Shown here: positions 8,417 to 17,022 of the stretch, piece after piece
Layout of the letters: each line of letters begins with the position of its first letter
Numbering within the stretch: the first letter of the stretch is position 1
From: Solihabitans fulvus
Lineage (GTDB): Bacteria > Actinomycetota > Actinomycetes > Mycobacteriales > Pseudonocardiaceae
Length of the DNA: 64,000 bases
Direction of reading: 5' to 3'
Assembly: GCF_008386585.1 (NCBI RefSeq)
Contig: NZ_VUOB01000054.1
Coordinates: 1 to 64,000 of the forward strand
Notes under the pieces: generated by a model
What the model was told of the DNA's origin: nothing
Seen by the model: only the letters and a program-made list of their open reading frames with translations
Databases searched by the model: none
Translations under genes and position numbers: made by a program

Positions 8417-8905
8417 TCAGAAGGAGTTGGCGGCCCTGATCAGCCTGCCGTTGATGGTGAACGCGGTGCCGGTCGGATCCACCACGGCCGGCAGTTCGGC
8501 GCCGACGTGCAGGGCGGCGTTGGAGCTGCACTTGACCGTCGTCTCGAAGGACGCGAACCCGGATCCGCTGACGCGCAGGCCAAGCGCGACGCCCACTTCC
8601 TCGCCGACACTGGCGTCCTTGACCGAGATGATCTCCGCGGTCGCCGCGATGCCGACCTCCCGCAGCCGCCGCATTCGACGCGCCGAGCGCGCCACCCCGA
8701 TGCTCATGATGACACCGAAGGGAATGAGGAACGCCGACAGCACAATGCCGATCAGCACCGTGACCCAGCGGTGGTCCCGGTCGGCGATGTCCACGACCGC
8801 CAGCACCGGTCCGATCGCAATCATCAGCGCCATCAACGTGTAGAGGACGACGCGACCCACCGGCCCGATCTTCGTCACGTACACCGGCTCGTCGCTGTTC
8901 CCCAC
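8417..8905 (-). CDS. Two-TM membrane protein, paralogue A
   Basis: A 162-residue protein of unknown function. It has a short cytoplasmic start (MGNSDEPVYVTKIGP), two transmembrane helices at about 17-38 and 48-70, a basic cluster VARSARRMRRLREVG, and then a soluble beta-rich domain of about 85 residues ending in INGRLIRAANSF. The architecture resembles DUF3592-type proteins, but I cannot assign the family firmly. The downstream-encoded neighbour at 9036-9521 is a clear paralogue with the same landmarks. The start is GTG (8905-8903). There is no enzymatic motif. Confidence 0.72.
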   Translation of the reverse strand: MGNSDEPVYVTKIGPVGRVVLYTLMALMIAIGPVLAVVDIADRDHRWVTVLIGIVLSAFLIPFGVIMSIGVARSARRMRRLREVGIAATAEIISVKDASVGEEVGVALGLRVSGSGFASFETTVKCSSNAALHVGAELPAVVDPTGTAFTINGRLIRAANSF

Positions 8906-8991
8906 GTCCGGATCCTAGTCGGCGCGAACCGGCACGAACCAGACCGATCCCCGGCGCGTCCCGGACTTCGCCTTCGCGGCCACGGAACACC

Positions 8992-9031
8992 GCTTCCCGT
9001 TGGGGCAACGGGAGTTGCCCCAACGGGAAGC
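8992..9031 (-). terminator. Perfect 17-bp hairpin terminator
   Basis: GCTTCCCGTTGGGGCAA (8992-9008) is followed by loop CGGGAG (9009-9014) and the exact complement (9015-9031). It lies 5 bp beyond the stop of the membrane-protein gene at 9036-9521 and separates it from its paralogue. There is no U-run, as is common in actinobacterial terminators. Confidence 0.85.
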
Positions 9032-9035
9032 GCGA

Positions 9036-9521
9036 TCAGAGGGAGCTGGCCGCCTTGACCAGCCTGTCCTCGACGGTGAACTCGTCGCCGGACGGATCGA
9101 CCAACGCCCGAAACTGCTTACCCACCACCAGTCCGGACTTCCCGTTGCACTTCACGAGCGCCTCGAAGGTCTCGAACCCGGACCCGCTGACGCGGAGCTC
9201 GAGCACCACGATCCCCTCGCCAAGCGCGTCCCAGTCGACCGAGGTGACCTGTGCGGTCGCCGCGACGCCGACCTCCCGCAGCCGCCCAAGCCTGCGCGCC
9301 GAGCGAGCCAGCGCGCGCCACATGAGGACGCCGAAGGGAATGCCCAGCAGCGAGAGGACGCAACCCACCACCAGCACGATCCCGCCCTGCTCCTGGTTGG
9401 CGATGCCGACGGCCAGCACAACCGGACCGACGATGACCAGGTCAGCCAGCAGGGTGTAGACGACGGTCCTGCCGACCGGACCACCGTTGGACACGTACAC
9501 GGGCTTGTCACTGGTCCCCAC
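9036..9521 (-). CDS. Two-TM membrane protein, paralogue B
   Basis: A 161-residue protein with the same plan as the gene at 8417-8905: MGTSDKPVYVSNGGP, two transmembrane helices, the basic link ALARSARRLGRLREVGVAAT and a C-terminal soluble domain containing LRVSGSGFETFEALVKC and ending VEDRLVKAASSL. The two proteins align end to end without gaps of note and both start with GTG, so this is a tandem duplication that included the terminator. Function is unknown. A housekeeping envelope role or a part in the adjacent NLR system are equally open. Confidence 0.72.
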   Translation of the reverse strand: MGTSDKPVYVSNGGPVGRTVVYTLLADLVIVGPVVLAVGIANQEQGGIVLVVGCVLSLLGIPFGVLMWRALARSARRLGRLREVGVAATAQVTSVDWDALGEGIVVLELRVSGSGFETFEALVKCNGKSGLVVGKQFRALVDPSGDEFTVEDRLVKAASSL

Positions 9522-9572
9522 GGCCGAATCCTAACCGGCACAACCCCGTTGGATCGCGACGATCCCGGACGT

Positions 9573-11996
9573 TCACTCCCCGCGCAGGCCCTCGACACTG
9601 GCCGCCCGCCACAGCGACGGCAGCGTCAACACCGTCACCCCCAGCACGGCCACCAACCCTGCCCCGCTGAAGATCCCGATCGTCGGCCAGTCGAAGAGCA
9701 CCGGGTGGTCCGACACGACGGCGAGCAGCAGCGCGGCAAGCCCGAGCCCGGCCCCGACCGCGATGGCCACCGCCAGCACGATCGGGATCGCCATCTGCCA
9801 CAGCAGCGACCGCGCCAACACCACCCGCTGCGTTCCGTTGGCCACGAGCACAGCCAGCGCGCGTCGCCGCTCCCGGATCTGTTCCAGCGCAACGACCATC
9901 AGGCTCGCCGCAGCCAGCAGCAGCGTGATCACCGAGCCGATGTTGAGCACTCGCTTGATCAACAGATACTCGCTGTTGCCGCCGTCCGCCACGAGGTTGA
10001 ACGCCATGACGTTGGCGTTCCACCCCAACGGGAACAGCGCGTTTCGCGCGTACTCGACCGTACGCGGATCGCTGGTCTGGAGCTTCACGTTGGACGCCGC
10101 GAACACCGATATCGTCCTGACGCCGGCCAGCGCGGCCGGTGTCACCAGCAGCAGCCCGCCGTCCGACCTCTGCTCGCTCAGCTGGACCGTGCCCTTCACG
10201 GCGGGAATCGTCCAGTGCGGCGGCGTGCTCGCCTTGACGTCCTTGATCCCGGAGAACCAGACCGGCTGGCCGGCCGTCGGCACGAGCACGTGGTTGTTCT
10301 TCGGTTCCCCCTGGCCGTGATCCTGCCCTTGACCGTTGCCTCGGGTCACCTTCGCCTTCCCGTAGAAGACATCGCCGTCAACGCATCCGGGCAGCGGGGC
10401 GTGCGCCGCAAGCTCTGCGCAGCTCCCGATCTCGATGGACGCGTACTTCTGCTCGGCGTCCAGGATCGTCCCGGCGACGGACACCTTCGCCCCGGCAAAC
10501 CCGGGCACGCCGTGCAGGGCCGCCGCGAACTTGTCCATCTCGGCCAGGCTCGTGCCGTTCATGGTCGCCCGGATCTCCACCGGACCCGAGTCCCGCGCGT
10601 CGGCGTCGGCCTGCGCCGGCAGGAACAGCGCCTGCAGCGCGATCGCCCCGGTCAGCACCACCGCGACCCCGCCGACGACCCTGGCCGACGTCCCGCTGTC
10701 CAGTTGCAGCCTGCGGACCGCGAGCTGCCACGCGGGCGACCCGCCGCGCAACGACCAGACCACGCGCTCGACCACCCAGGGCAGCACGACGGCGACCGCG
10801 ATGAGCAGCAGCACGATGCCCGCGATCACCGGTGTCTCCGAGGCGCCGGAACTGCTGTTGGCGAACTTGCTCCCCTGCGTCGCCAACAGTCCAACCCCGG
10901 CGACGACCGGCAGCAGCCGCCACCACAGCTTGCGCCTGGCCGACTTCGCCCTGCGCACCACGCCGAGCGGCTCGATGATCGTGCGACGCAGCGAGAGCAC
11001 GGCGACGCCGACCGACAGCAGCGGAACGCCGACGATGATCAACCCGACGAGCCCCCACTCCGGGCGGATGTCGGCGGAGAAGATGCCGCCGCGCAAGGCG
11101 GACACGGAGATCAACGGCACCAGTGCCTTGGCGATCAGGAACATGACGGCCCCGACGACCAGCCCGACGATCGCGCCGACGAACGACTCGCCCGCCGCGA
11201 TCCTGCGCACCTGTTTGCCGTCCGCACCGACCAGGCGCAGCGCGGCGAGCCGCCGATCCCGCGCCGAAGCGGCGAGTCTGGTGCTCGTCGCGACGAACAC
11301 GACGACCGGGATCAGGAAGGTCGCCGCCCCCAGGATGATCAGCAGCAGCTCGAGGCCGCTGATCTGGCTGCTCTGTTGGCCGGAGCCGAAGGACGAGATC
11401 CTGGCCGCACCGGGCAGCGACCGCATCCCGTCGGCGCCAACGTAGAAGAACAGCTCGTTGGGCCCGGTCAGCCCCTCCGGGCCGATGGTGCCGACGATCC
11501 GTTGGCTGAACCGGGGCCGCAGCAGCTCGCCGTCCGAGGACTTGAGCAGGTCGACCAGCGCGGGCGACAACACCGCCTCGCCGGGACCGGGCAGCCGGCT
11601 CACCCCCGGCGCGTGCGGCGCGGCCGGCCCGGTCAGCTCGACCAGGTAGCCCTGTAGCCCTCGGCCGAGGAACTCGTCGTTGCGCTGCGTCACAAGCGCG
11701 GCATCCACACCGGGCACCGGACTCGAGGGCTCGTCCGCGAAGTGGACCGCCCGCGCGTTGCCCCGATCCGCGCGCCCCGCGAGCATGTGCGGCACGGAGG
11801 TGGCCGCGAGCAACACCATCACACCGAGTCCGACGCCGACCGCGGTCAGCGCCAGCCTCACCCACGAGGTCCGGCCGCCCCCGACAGCCAGCCGGACCCC
11901 GAGGACGAGGTCGCCCACCCAGCGGGCGAGCGCAGCGCCGGGGCCCCGACCCCGGCTGCCAACCGTTCCCCGAGAACGGTCGTTGAGAGAAGTCAC
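9573..11996 (-). CDS. FtsX/MacB-type ABC transporter permease
   Basis: An 807-residue permease. It has an N-terminal transmembrane helix (LALTAVGVGLGVMVLLAA), a large extracytoplasmic region, a block of three helices with the FtsX signature (about 230-370), a second pair of helices, another extracytoplasmic domain, and a final FtsX block ending WRAASVEGLRGE. The GTG start overlaps the TGA of the ATPase gene. With that ATPase it forms a MacB/LolCDE-like mechanotransmission pump, which in actinobacteria is often linked to antimicrobial resistance or envelope stress. A role in self-resistance to the nearby product is possible but not shown. Confidence 0.88.
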   Translation of the reverse strand: MTSLNDRSRGTVGSRGRGPGAALARWVGDLVLGVRLAVGGGRTSWVRLALTAVGVGLGVMVLLAATSVPHMLAGRADRGNARAVHFADEPSSPVPGVDAALVTQRNDEFLGRGLQGYLVELTGPAAPHAPGVSRLPGPGEAVLSPALVDLLKSSDGELLRPRFSQRIVGTIGPEGLTGPNELFFYVGADGMRSLPGAARISSFGSGQQSSQISGLELLLIILGAATFLIPVVVFVATSTRLAASARDRRLAALRLVGADGKQVRRIAAGESFVGAIVGLVVGAVMFLIAKALVPLISVSALRGGIFSADIRPEWGLVGLIIVGVPLLSVGVAVLSLRRTIIEPLGVVRRAKSARRKLWWRLLPVVAGVGLLATQGSKFANSSSGASETPVIAGIVLLLIAVAVVLPWVVERVVWSLRGGSPAWQLAVRRLQLDSGTSARVVGGVAVVLTGAIALQALFLPAQADADARDSGPVEIRATMNGTSLAEMDKFAAALHGVPGFAGAKVSVAGTILDAEQKYASIEIGSCAELAAHAPLPGCVDGDVFYGKAKVTRGNGQGQDHGQGEPKNNHVLVPTAGQPVWFSGIKDVKASTPPHWTIPAVKGTVQLSEQRSDGGLLLVTPAALAGVRTISVFAASNVKLQTSDPRTVEYARNALFPLGWNANVMAFNLVADGGNSEYLLIKRVLNIGSVITLLLAAASLMVVALEQIRERRRALAVLVANGTQRVVLARSLLWQMAIPIVLAVAIAVGAGLGLAALLLAVVSDHPVLFDWPTIGIFSGAGLVAVLGVTVLTLPSLWRAASVEGLRGE

Positions 11997-12709
11997 CGAG
12001 ACAGCTCCACTTCGAGAGACTTGCCGTCCCTGACCACGACCTCGCGGTCGGAGTACGCCGCGACCCTCGGTTCGTGGGTGACCAGCACGACGGCTGCGTT
12101 GGTGTCCTTGGCCGCGCCGACCAGCAACTGCATGACCCGCTCGCCGTTGAGCGTGTCCAGCGCACCGGTCGGCTCGTCGGCGAAGATCACCTTCGGCGTG
12201 GTGACCATCGCCCGCGCGACCGCGACCCGCTGCCCCTGGCCGCCGGACGCCTCGCCGGGCCGCTTGCCCGCGACGTCGGCGACCTCGAGGCGTTCAAGCC
12301 ATTCGGTGGCGCTGCGCTCGGCCTCCTTGCGCTTCATGCCGCCGAGCCGCAGCGGCAGCGCGACGTTCTCCAGGCAGGTCAGTTCCGGCACGAGCTGCCC
12401 GAACTGGAAGACGAAGCCGAACTCGGTGCGCCGCAGCTCGCTGCGCGGGCCGTCCGGGAGCGCACTCAGCTCGGCGCCCTGGTACAGCACTCGTCCCGAG
12501 TCGGGCGGCATGATGCCGGCGAGGCAGTGCAGCAGCGTCGACTTGCCCGAGCCCGACGGTCCCATCACGGCCAGCACCTCGCCCGCGCGAACGCGCAGGC
12601 TGGCGCCGTCCAGCGCGGGTGTCGCCCCGAAGGACTTGCGCAGCTCCTGCGCCTCCAGCAGCGGCGGGCCGTCGGCCGCCTGCTCCGTCGGGTGTTCCCG
12701 TGCAGTCAT
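11993..12709 (-). CDS. MacB/LolD-type ABC transporter ATPase
   Basis: A 238-residue nucleotide-binding subunit: Walker A GPSGSGKST, Q-loop region FVFQFGQLVPELT, signature ASGGQGQRVAVARAM and Walker B VIFADEPTGALD, followed by the H-loop LVTHEPRVA. It overlaps both neighbours by 4 bp (with the PadR regulator upstream and the permease downstream), giving a strict three-gene operon whose first gene is the regulator. Family members energise export without translocating substrate through the membrane core. Confidence 0.92.
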   Translation of the reverse strand: MTAREHPTEQAADGPPLLEAQELRKSFGATPALDGASLRVRAGEVLAVMGPSGSGKSTLLHCLAGIMPPDSGRVLYQGAELSALPDGPRSELRRTEFGFVFQFGQLVPELTCLENVALPLRLGGMKRKEAERSATEWLERLEVADVAGKRPGEASGGQGQRVAVARAMVTTPKVIFADEPTGALDTLNGERVMQLLVGAAKDTNAAVVLVTHEPRVAAYSDREVVVRDGKSLEVELSR

Positions 12710-13230
12710 GAAGAAATCTCCTTGGCGAGCTGGTCCAGCCGGGCCGCGGTGAGTTGCAGCCAGCGCAGGTCGGCTTCGAGGTGGAACAGCGCGTGATCGC
12801 AGATGAGTTGGTCGGCGAGATCGCCGTTGGTCTTGCGTTGGGTCAACTCCCGCATGGCGCGCAGGTGCGCGGCACGCTGGATGTCGAGCACCTCGGCCGC
12901 GACGCGACCGGACAGCAAGGCCAGCACGACCTTCGTGTACAGCGTGTTCTGGAGGTAGAGCTCCGGCTTTTCCGGCGTGGTGAGCCAGCCGTGCACATCG
13001 GTGACGCCGGACGAAGTGATCGCGTACCGCTTGCGGTCCGGACCCCCGCCCGCCTCGACGCCGTTGACCTCGACGAGACCGTCGCGCAGCAGCCTGGACA
13101 GCGTCGAATAGACCTGCCCGTAGTGCACCGGCCGATCGTGGCCGAACCGCTCGTCGTACGCCTTCTTCAGGTCGTAGCCGTGACGAGGGCCGTTCTCAAG
13201 TAACCCCAGCAGGGTGAGCCCCATGGACAT
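12706..13230 (-). CDS. PadR-family transcriptional repressor
   Basis: A 174-residue regulator. The N-terminal winged helix reads LTLLGLLENGPRHGYDLKKAYDERFG with VYSTLSRLLRDGLVE as the recognition region, and a helical C-terminal dimerisation domain follows (Vir-like). I chose the ATG at 13230 because PadR proteins begin a few residues before the conserved GLLE segment. The longer reading frame upstream runs through the promoter and the palindromes at 13240-13270. It is the first gene of an operon with an ABC transporter, the typical arrangement for drug-responsive autoregulation. Confidence 0.88.
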   Translation of the reverse strand: MSMGLTLLGLLENGPRHGYDLKKAYDERFGHDRPVHYGQVYSTLSRLLRDGLVEVNGVEAGGGPDRKRYAITSSGVTDVHGWLTTPEKPELYLQNTLYTKVVLALLSGRVAAEVLDIQRAAHLRAMRELTQRKTNGDLADQLICDHALFHLEADLRWLQLTAARLDQLAKEISS

Positions 13231-13239
13231 GCCGGAGAC

Positions 13240-13270
13240 TGTACAACGAGTGTATACGCGCCGTCTATAC
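13240..13270 (-). promoter_or_regulatory. Candidate PadR operator
   Basis: A/T-rich island directly before the padR-type start. GTATAC (13252-13257) and TATAC (13266-13270) are opposed across a 9-bp centre, and TGTAC (13240-13244) adds a further half-site. Spaced GTATA/TATAC arms in otherwise 70% GC sequence fit an operator overlapping the promoter, consistent with autorepression. Confidence 0.45.
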
Positions 13271-13345
13271 CCTCCGTTTATAGGCGTTGACCTGCACCTT
13301 CTCGACACTCGTCGCCGAAGCGGGGCCAGTCGATGACGTCAGGTG

Positions 13346-13381
13346 ACCGGGCGGGCCGCCGTCGCCGATGGCCCGCCCGGT
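13346..13381. terminator. Hairpin terminator downstream of the alpha/beta hydrolase
   Basis: ACCGGGCGGGCC (13346-13357) pairs perfectly with GGCCCGCCCGGT (13370-13381) around a 12-nt loop. It sits 8 bp past the stop of the minus-strand hydrolase gene and upstream of the PadR operon. Confidence 0.75.
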
Positions 13382-13388
13382 CGCACGG

Positions 13389-14081
13389 TCACGCGCGCGA
13401 ACTGTGCTCGGTTGCGTGATAGGCCTCCAGTCGGTCGGCCAGTTCAGTGGGGCGGCTCAGGGCGATGCCGTGACCGCCGCCGATCTCGTCGGGAACGATG
13501 CCGAGGCGTTCCCGCACGACCCGGCGCATGAACTCGGCCGGGAAGAAACGATCATCGCGGCACAGCAGGAATCTCGTCGGCACCGCAGGCCAGGCGTCGA
13601 GCGACCACGGCTTGCCGAACGGTGTGCCGGACTGACCGCGTCCCCTCCTCATCGCCTCTGCCGCCAGCTCGGGCGGCACATCGTGGAGGAACAGGGCGAT
13701 GTCATCGTCAGGTGCCCTGCCGTCACGCTCGTCCTGCTCGCGCCTGGCCCGCTCCCAGCCGGTGTTGGCCCACCAGGCGCCGGGCGGCTCGCCCGGCGAC
13801 GGGATCATCGCCGTCACCAGCACCAGCAGCTCGACCGGCACCCGCTCGCACACCAGTGGCGCGGTGAAACCGCCGAAGGACTGGGCCACCACGACGAGGT
13901 CAGAACGGCCGCCGATCGCGTCGACCACCACGTCGGCGTACTCCACCAGCCCGGCCGAATCGTCGTCGTAGGGCAGGTCGGGCGCCACGACGTCATGGCC
14001 GCGCGCCGTCAGCTCGGCGTCCAGCAGATGCCAGTACCACGAGTCGGATCCGGCGCCGGGGATCAGGACGTAGGTGGTCAT
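13389..14081 (-). CDS. Alpha/beta hydrolase (EstC-like)
   Basis: A 230-residue hydrolase starting MTTYVLIPGAGSDSWYW, the usual oxyanion-strand opening. The nucleophile elbow is VVAQSFGGFT (AxSxGG form), a candidate acid lies in CRDDRFFP and the His in GGGHGIALS. The fold and length match the plant-esterase-like/EstC group that hydrolyses small esters. The ATG at 14081 is chosen because the protein begins at the first beta strand. The next gene upstream on the same strand is a PPOX-family protein 52 bp away, so they may be co-transcribed. Substrate unknown. Confidence 0.82.
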   Translation of the reverse strand: MTTYVLIPGAGSDSWYWHLLDAELTARGHDVVAPDLPYDDDSAGLVEYADVVVDAIGGRSDLVVVAQSFGGFTAPLVCERVPVELLVLVTAMIPSPGEPPGAWWANTGWERARREQDERDGRAPDDDIALFLHDVPPELAAEAMRRGRGQSGTPFGKPWSLDAWPAVPTRFLLCRDDRFFPAEFMRRVVRERLGIVPDEIGGGHGIALSRPTELADRLEAYHATEHSSRA

Positions 14082-14133
14082 GACGAACGATCCTCTTGAT
14101 GCGGACGGTGGGGCGGACTCACGGCTTCGGTCG

Positions 14134-14655
14134 TCACGATCGACCCCGACGCTCGAACTCCGCCACGCTGGTGCCTCCCGGCAGCCGGGTCTGGAAGTCG
14201 AGAACCCCGACCCAGGTCGGGACCACGGCGATGCGGGCCATTCTCGTGCCGGGGTGATCGATCGCGGCGAGCGTGGCAGCGGCCTGTTCCTCGCCGCCGT
14301 AGCGGCGGTGGGCCAGCGCGTACTCCGGAACGATCCCGTCGACGTCGGTGACCGAGGCCCTGCCGCGAATGAGGAGCGTCTCCGGCGGTGTGGAGGCGAC
14401 GTCGATGATGATCGCGACGTCGGGTTTCGCCCGCAGGGCGGCGATCTTGCGCGCCCCAGCGAACGTGGCCATGACGAGTTCGGCACCGGTCCAGTGGAAC
14501 AACATCGGGAATACCCGTGGCGTGCCGTCCGCCGCCACATATGCCATGCGCGCCAGCTCTTTCGAGACGAGCAAACGCTGCGCCACGTCACTGTCCAGCA
14601 ACCGGACGTCACCTTGCGGCAGCGCCATCACATCGTCGCGACCCTCGATCGTCAT
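14134..14655 (-). CDS. Pyridoxamine-5'-phosphate-oxidase-fold protein
   Basis: A 173-residue split-barrel protein of the PPOX/F420-FMN family: LARMAYVAADGTPRVFPMLFHW followed by FAGARKIAALRAKPDVAI and LLIRGRASV, the three strands that normally bind FMN, F420 or haem. The ATG at 14655 is preferred over a GTG 6 bp upstream because GAGGA stands 8 nt before it. Proteins of this type reduce small molecules or act as flavin-binding accessory proteins. The cofactor cannot be read from the sequence. Confidence 0.8.
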   Translation of the reverse strand: MTIEGRDDVMALPQGDVRLLDSDVAQRLLVSKELARMAYVAADGTPRVFPMLFHWTGAELVMATFAGARKIAALRAKPDVAIIIDVASTPPETLLIRGRASVTDVDGIVPEYALAHRRYGGEEQAAATLAAIDHPGTRMARIAVVPTWVGVLDFQTRLPGGTSVAEFERRGRS

Positions 14656-14741
14656 CAGCACATTCCTCAGCGTCGTCGACCACGCCTGTCGAGGTCGTCA
14701 GTGGTGAGACGGTGGGACGGTCGAAAAGGAATCGCCGCGGG

Positions 14742-15740
14742 CTAGGACAGCTCCAGCGGCAGGCCGAACGCGGGGAACAGACGAGGCTCGAACGCGGTGA
14801 TCTCGCTGATCATCCCGTCCTCGATCCGCAGGACGGTCAGCGCCTGCGCCCGATACCCGGAGTCGCCCGGCAGCCGCACGTATCCGGCGATCGCCGGCCG
14901 CCGGTTCGCGCGGGTGAGCACGCTGCGCCAGTGTCCTTGGTATAGCGGCGAGTCGGGTCCGAAAGCATGCTCGCTGAAGTTGACGACGGCCTGCCGGCCG
15001 ACGAACCAGAACGGATACGGGGGCATGGTGAGCCGGACGCCCTCGCTCAACAACGCCGCGAACGCAGCGGTGTCGGCCCGCTCATGGGCGTCCATGAAGC
15101 GTTGCAGCAGTGCCCGCTCCTCCTGGGTGGGAGCCGTCGACGGTGCCCAGTCCAGCCGTCGCTGCGGCAGATGCTGTTTCAGTGTCGGCCGCGCCCGTTG
15201 CAGCGCGCTCTTCACGGAGGCGACGCTCACCTCGAGCAACGCGGCAGTGTCCTTCGCCGACCAGCCGAGCACGTCACGCAGGATCAGCACGGCCCGTTGC
15301 CCTGGTGGCAGGTGCTGGACGGCGATGAGGAACGCCAACTCGATGGTTTCCCTGGCGACCACAGCGTTGTCCGGCTCGGCCTCGCCGGACACGATCGGCT
15401 CCAGCAGCCGGTCCGGGTAGGGCTGTAGCCAGGGAATCTCCGTCACCGCGTCATGTCGGACCGGGTGGCGCGGGTGCTGGTCGAGGAAGTCGAGACACGC
15501 GTTGGTCGCGATCCGGTAGAGCCATGCGCGGAACGTGGCGCGGCCCTGGAAACTCTCGCGTTTGCGCCATGCTCGAAGGAACGTCTCCTGCACCAGGTCT
15601 TCCGACTCCTCGAACGAGCCGAGCATCCGGTAGCAGTGAACCTGAAGCTCCCGCCGGTAACGCTCGACAAGGCCGCCGAACGCCGACTCATCGCCCGCCC
15701 GCGCGGCAGCGACGACCTCGCCGTCCTCAGCGATCGACAT
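14742..15740 (-). CDS. ECF sigma factor with SnoaL-like C-terminal domain
   Basis: A 332-residue sigma-70 family factor. Region 2 is at about 20-85 (YRMLGSFEESEDLVQETFLRA), region 4 at about 135-190 (LPPGQRAVLILRDVLGWSAKDTAALL), and then a SnoaL/NTF2-like domain to the end (FMDAHERADTAAFAALLSEGV). This is the layout of ECF factors that are controlled by their own C-terminal domain rather than by an anti-sigma factor, and none is encoded nearby. The ATG at 15740 is preferred; a GTG three codons upstream is possible. It is divergent from the XRE regulator at 15867. Confidence 0.88.
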   Translation of the reverse strand: MSIAEDGEVVAAARAGDESAFGGLVERYRRELQVHCYRMLGSFEESEDLVQETFLRAWRKRESFQGRATFRAWLYRIATNACLDFLDQHPRHPVRHDAVTEIPWLQPYPDRLLEPIVSGEAEPDNAVVARETIELAFLIAVQHLPPGQRAVLILRDVLGWSAKDTAALLEVSVASVKSALQRARPTLKQHLPQRRLDWAPSTAPTQEERALLQRFMDAHERADTAAFAALLSEGVRLTMPPYPFWFVGRQAVVNFSEHAFGPDSPLYQGHWRSVLTRANRRPAIAGYVRLPGDSGYRAQALTVLRIEDGMISEITAFEPRLFPAFGLPLELS

Positions 15741-15799
15741 GCTCGACACACTAACCCCATTGGGGATTGATGGTGCCCCATGGGTTAGCCCCGAATTCG

Positions 15800-15814
15800 G
15801 GAGGGAATCCCTCC
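15800..15814. promoter_or_regulatory. Inverted repeat in the sigma/XRE divergent intergenic region
   Basis: GGAGGGA (15800-15806) and TCCCTCC (15808-15814) form a near-perfect palindrome around one base, about 55 bp before the XRE start. A second, looser palindrome of CCCAT/GGGG blocks lies at about 15758-15784. Either could be an operator for one of the divergent regulators. Confidence 0.35.
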
Positions 15815-15866
15815 AATTGTGCGTGCGGCATAACTCCGGTATTCATACACACACAAGGAGGTGCTC

Positions 15867-16706
15867 ATGCCAAGGAAGCTCGACCACACATACCGGGAAC
15901 GCCAGTTCGGTCGTGAACTGTGCAAATTGCGGAAGCAAGCATGTCTCAGCATGGAAGAGGTGAGCCAGCGGGTCGATATCGGCAGGAGCAAGATCGGCCG
16001 GTTCGAGTTGGGTCAGCTTCCGAGGTATCACGAGCTGATTGCCATGCTGGACCTCTACGGAGTGTCACCCGAAGAGGCGAAGGTCTACGCCATCAAGCTG
16101 GAGGACGCAAGAGCCAAAGGCTGGTGGCGAGCATACAGCGTGACGAAGCAGGCTTTCACGAGCCTCGAAGCAGAAGCCGACCAGATCTGTGCCTTCCAAA
16201 AGAGCAACATCCCTGGACTCTTTCAGACCAAACCTTACATGCTGTCAGTTTTCGACAGCTCCAGCGCTCGGCACTCAAGAAAGTGGAACGATAATCAGGT
16301 GGCGATAAGGCTTCGCCGACAGCAGCGGCTGACCGGAGCGAACCCTCTGCGATACCACTCCATCATCGACGAGGGCGTACTGACCAAGAAGTGGGGCAGC
16401 CCAGAGAACATGCGCGAGCAGCTTCAGCACATCATTCACCTAGCCGGCCTGCCGCACGTCACCGTGCAGGTATTGCTCGACACCGCCGGACACCACGACG
16501 GTGACATCAGCAGCTTCCACCTGATGAGCTTGCCCGACCCTGAAGAAGGAGACGTGCTGCACACCGAGTACATGGGTGGTTCGGCACAAATAAGCGATCC
16601 AGAGGTTGTCCAGGCCGCTAGGGTGTGCTTCAAGGATCTCACCAAGCTGGCGCTCAGCCCGGAGGACTCGATTCGCTGGATCGAGCAGCTGATCGCCGAC
16701 ACATGA
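15867..16706 (+). CDS. XRE-family regulator with DUF5753 domain
   Basis: A 279-residue protein. The N-terminal helix-turn-helix reads LCKLRKQACLSMEEVSQRVD and IGRSKIGRFELGQLPRYHEL; from about residue 85 the DUF5753 domain follows (AEADQICAFQKSNIPGLFQT and LHTEYMGGSAQISDPEVV). The ATG at 15867 has AAGGAGGT immediately upstream (15855-15862); two further in-frame codons before it lie inside that site. Such proteins are usually followed, as here, by a DUF397 gene and control local development or secondary-metabolite genes. Base composition is visibly lower in G+C than the neighbours, with many aag/aac/tac codons, which hints at separate ancestry. Confidence 0.88.
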   Translation: MPRKLDHTYRERQFGRELCKLRKQACLSMEEVSQRVDIGRSKIGRFELGQLPRYHELIAMLDLYGVSPEEAKVYAIKLEDARAKGWWRAYSVTKQAFTSLEAEADQICAFQKSNIPGLFQTKPYMLSVFDSSSARHSRKWNDNQVAIRLRRQQRLTGANPLRYHSIIDEGVLTKKWGSPENMREQLQHIIHLAGLPHVTVQVLLDTAGHHDGDISSFHLMSLPDPEEGDVLHTEYMGGSAQISDPEVVQAARVCFKDLTKLALSPEDSIRWIEQLIADT

Positions 16707-16722
16707 TCGGAAGGCGACAGAT

Positions 16723-17010
16723 ATGTCCACTGTGGATCTCAGCAACGCCCGGTGGCGCAAGAGCAGCCACAGCGGTCACGACAACGCCTCAGGCTGCGTA
16801 GAAGTCGCGCTCCTGGACTCAGACGGCACCCAGTGGCGCAAAAGCAGCCACAGCACCAGCACAGGCGACGGGAGCTGCGTCGAAGTCGCGTTCAGCGGCC
16901 CGGCCACGGCCCTGCGCGACTCCAAGAACCCCGACGGCCCAACCCTCATCCTGCCGGCCACCCAGTGGACGGCATTTCTGGGTGCCGTCAAGCACGACAC
17001 CTTCGCCTGA
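16723..17010 (+). CDS. DUF397 protein with an internal domain duplication
   Basis: A 95-residue small acidic protein paired with the XRE/DUF5753 regulator. The DUF397 signature occurs twice: ARWRKSSHSGHDN...CVEVALLDSDG near residues 10-35, then TQWRKSSHSTSTG...CVEVAF near 36-56. It finishes with the single family ending ALRDSKNPDGPTL and WTAFLGAVK. The first half therefore duplicates the N-terminal portion of the domain. The gap of 16 bp contains GGAAGG, and the pair is almost certainly one transcript. DUF397 proteins are thought to bind and modulate their XRE partner. Confidence 0.88.
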   Translation: MSTVDLSNARWRKSSHSGHDNASGCVEVALLDSDGTQWRKSSHSTSTGDGSCVEVAFSGPATALRDSKNPDGPTLILPATQWTAFLGAVKHDTFA

Positions 17011-17022
17011 CTCCGCGATTCC

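Noticed and set aside
9000..11657. A very long open frame on the plus strand across the FtsX permease
   Set aside because: It is antisense to a clearly recognisable permease, has an Arg/Pro/Gln-rich composition without domains, and is explained by GC-rich third positions.
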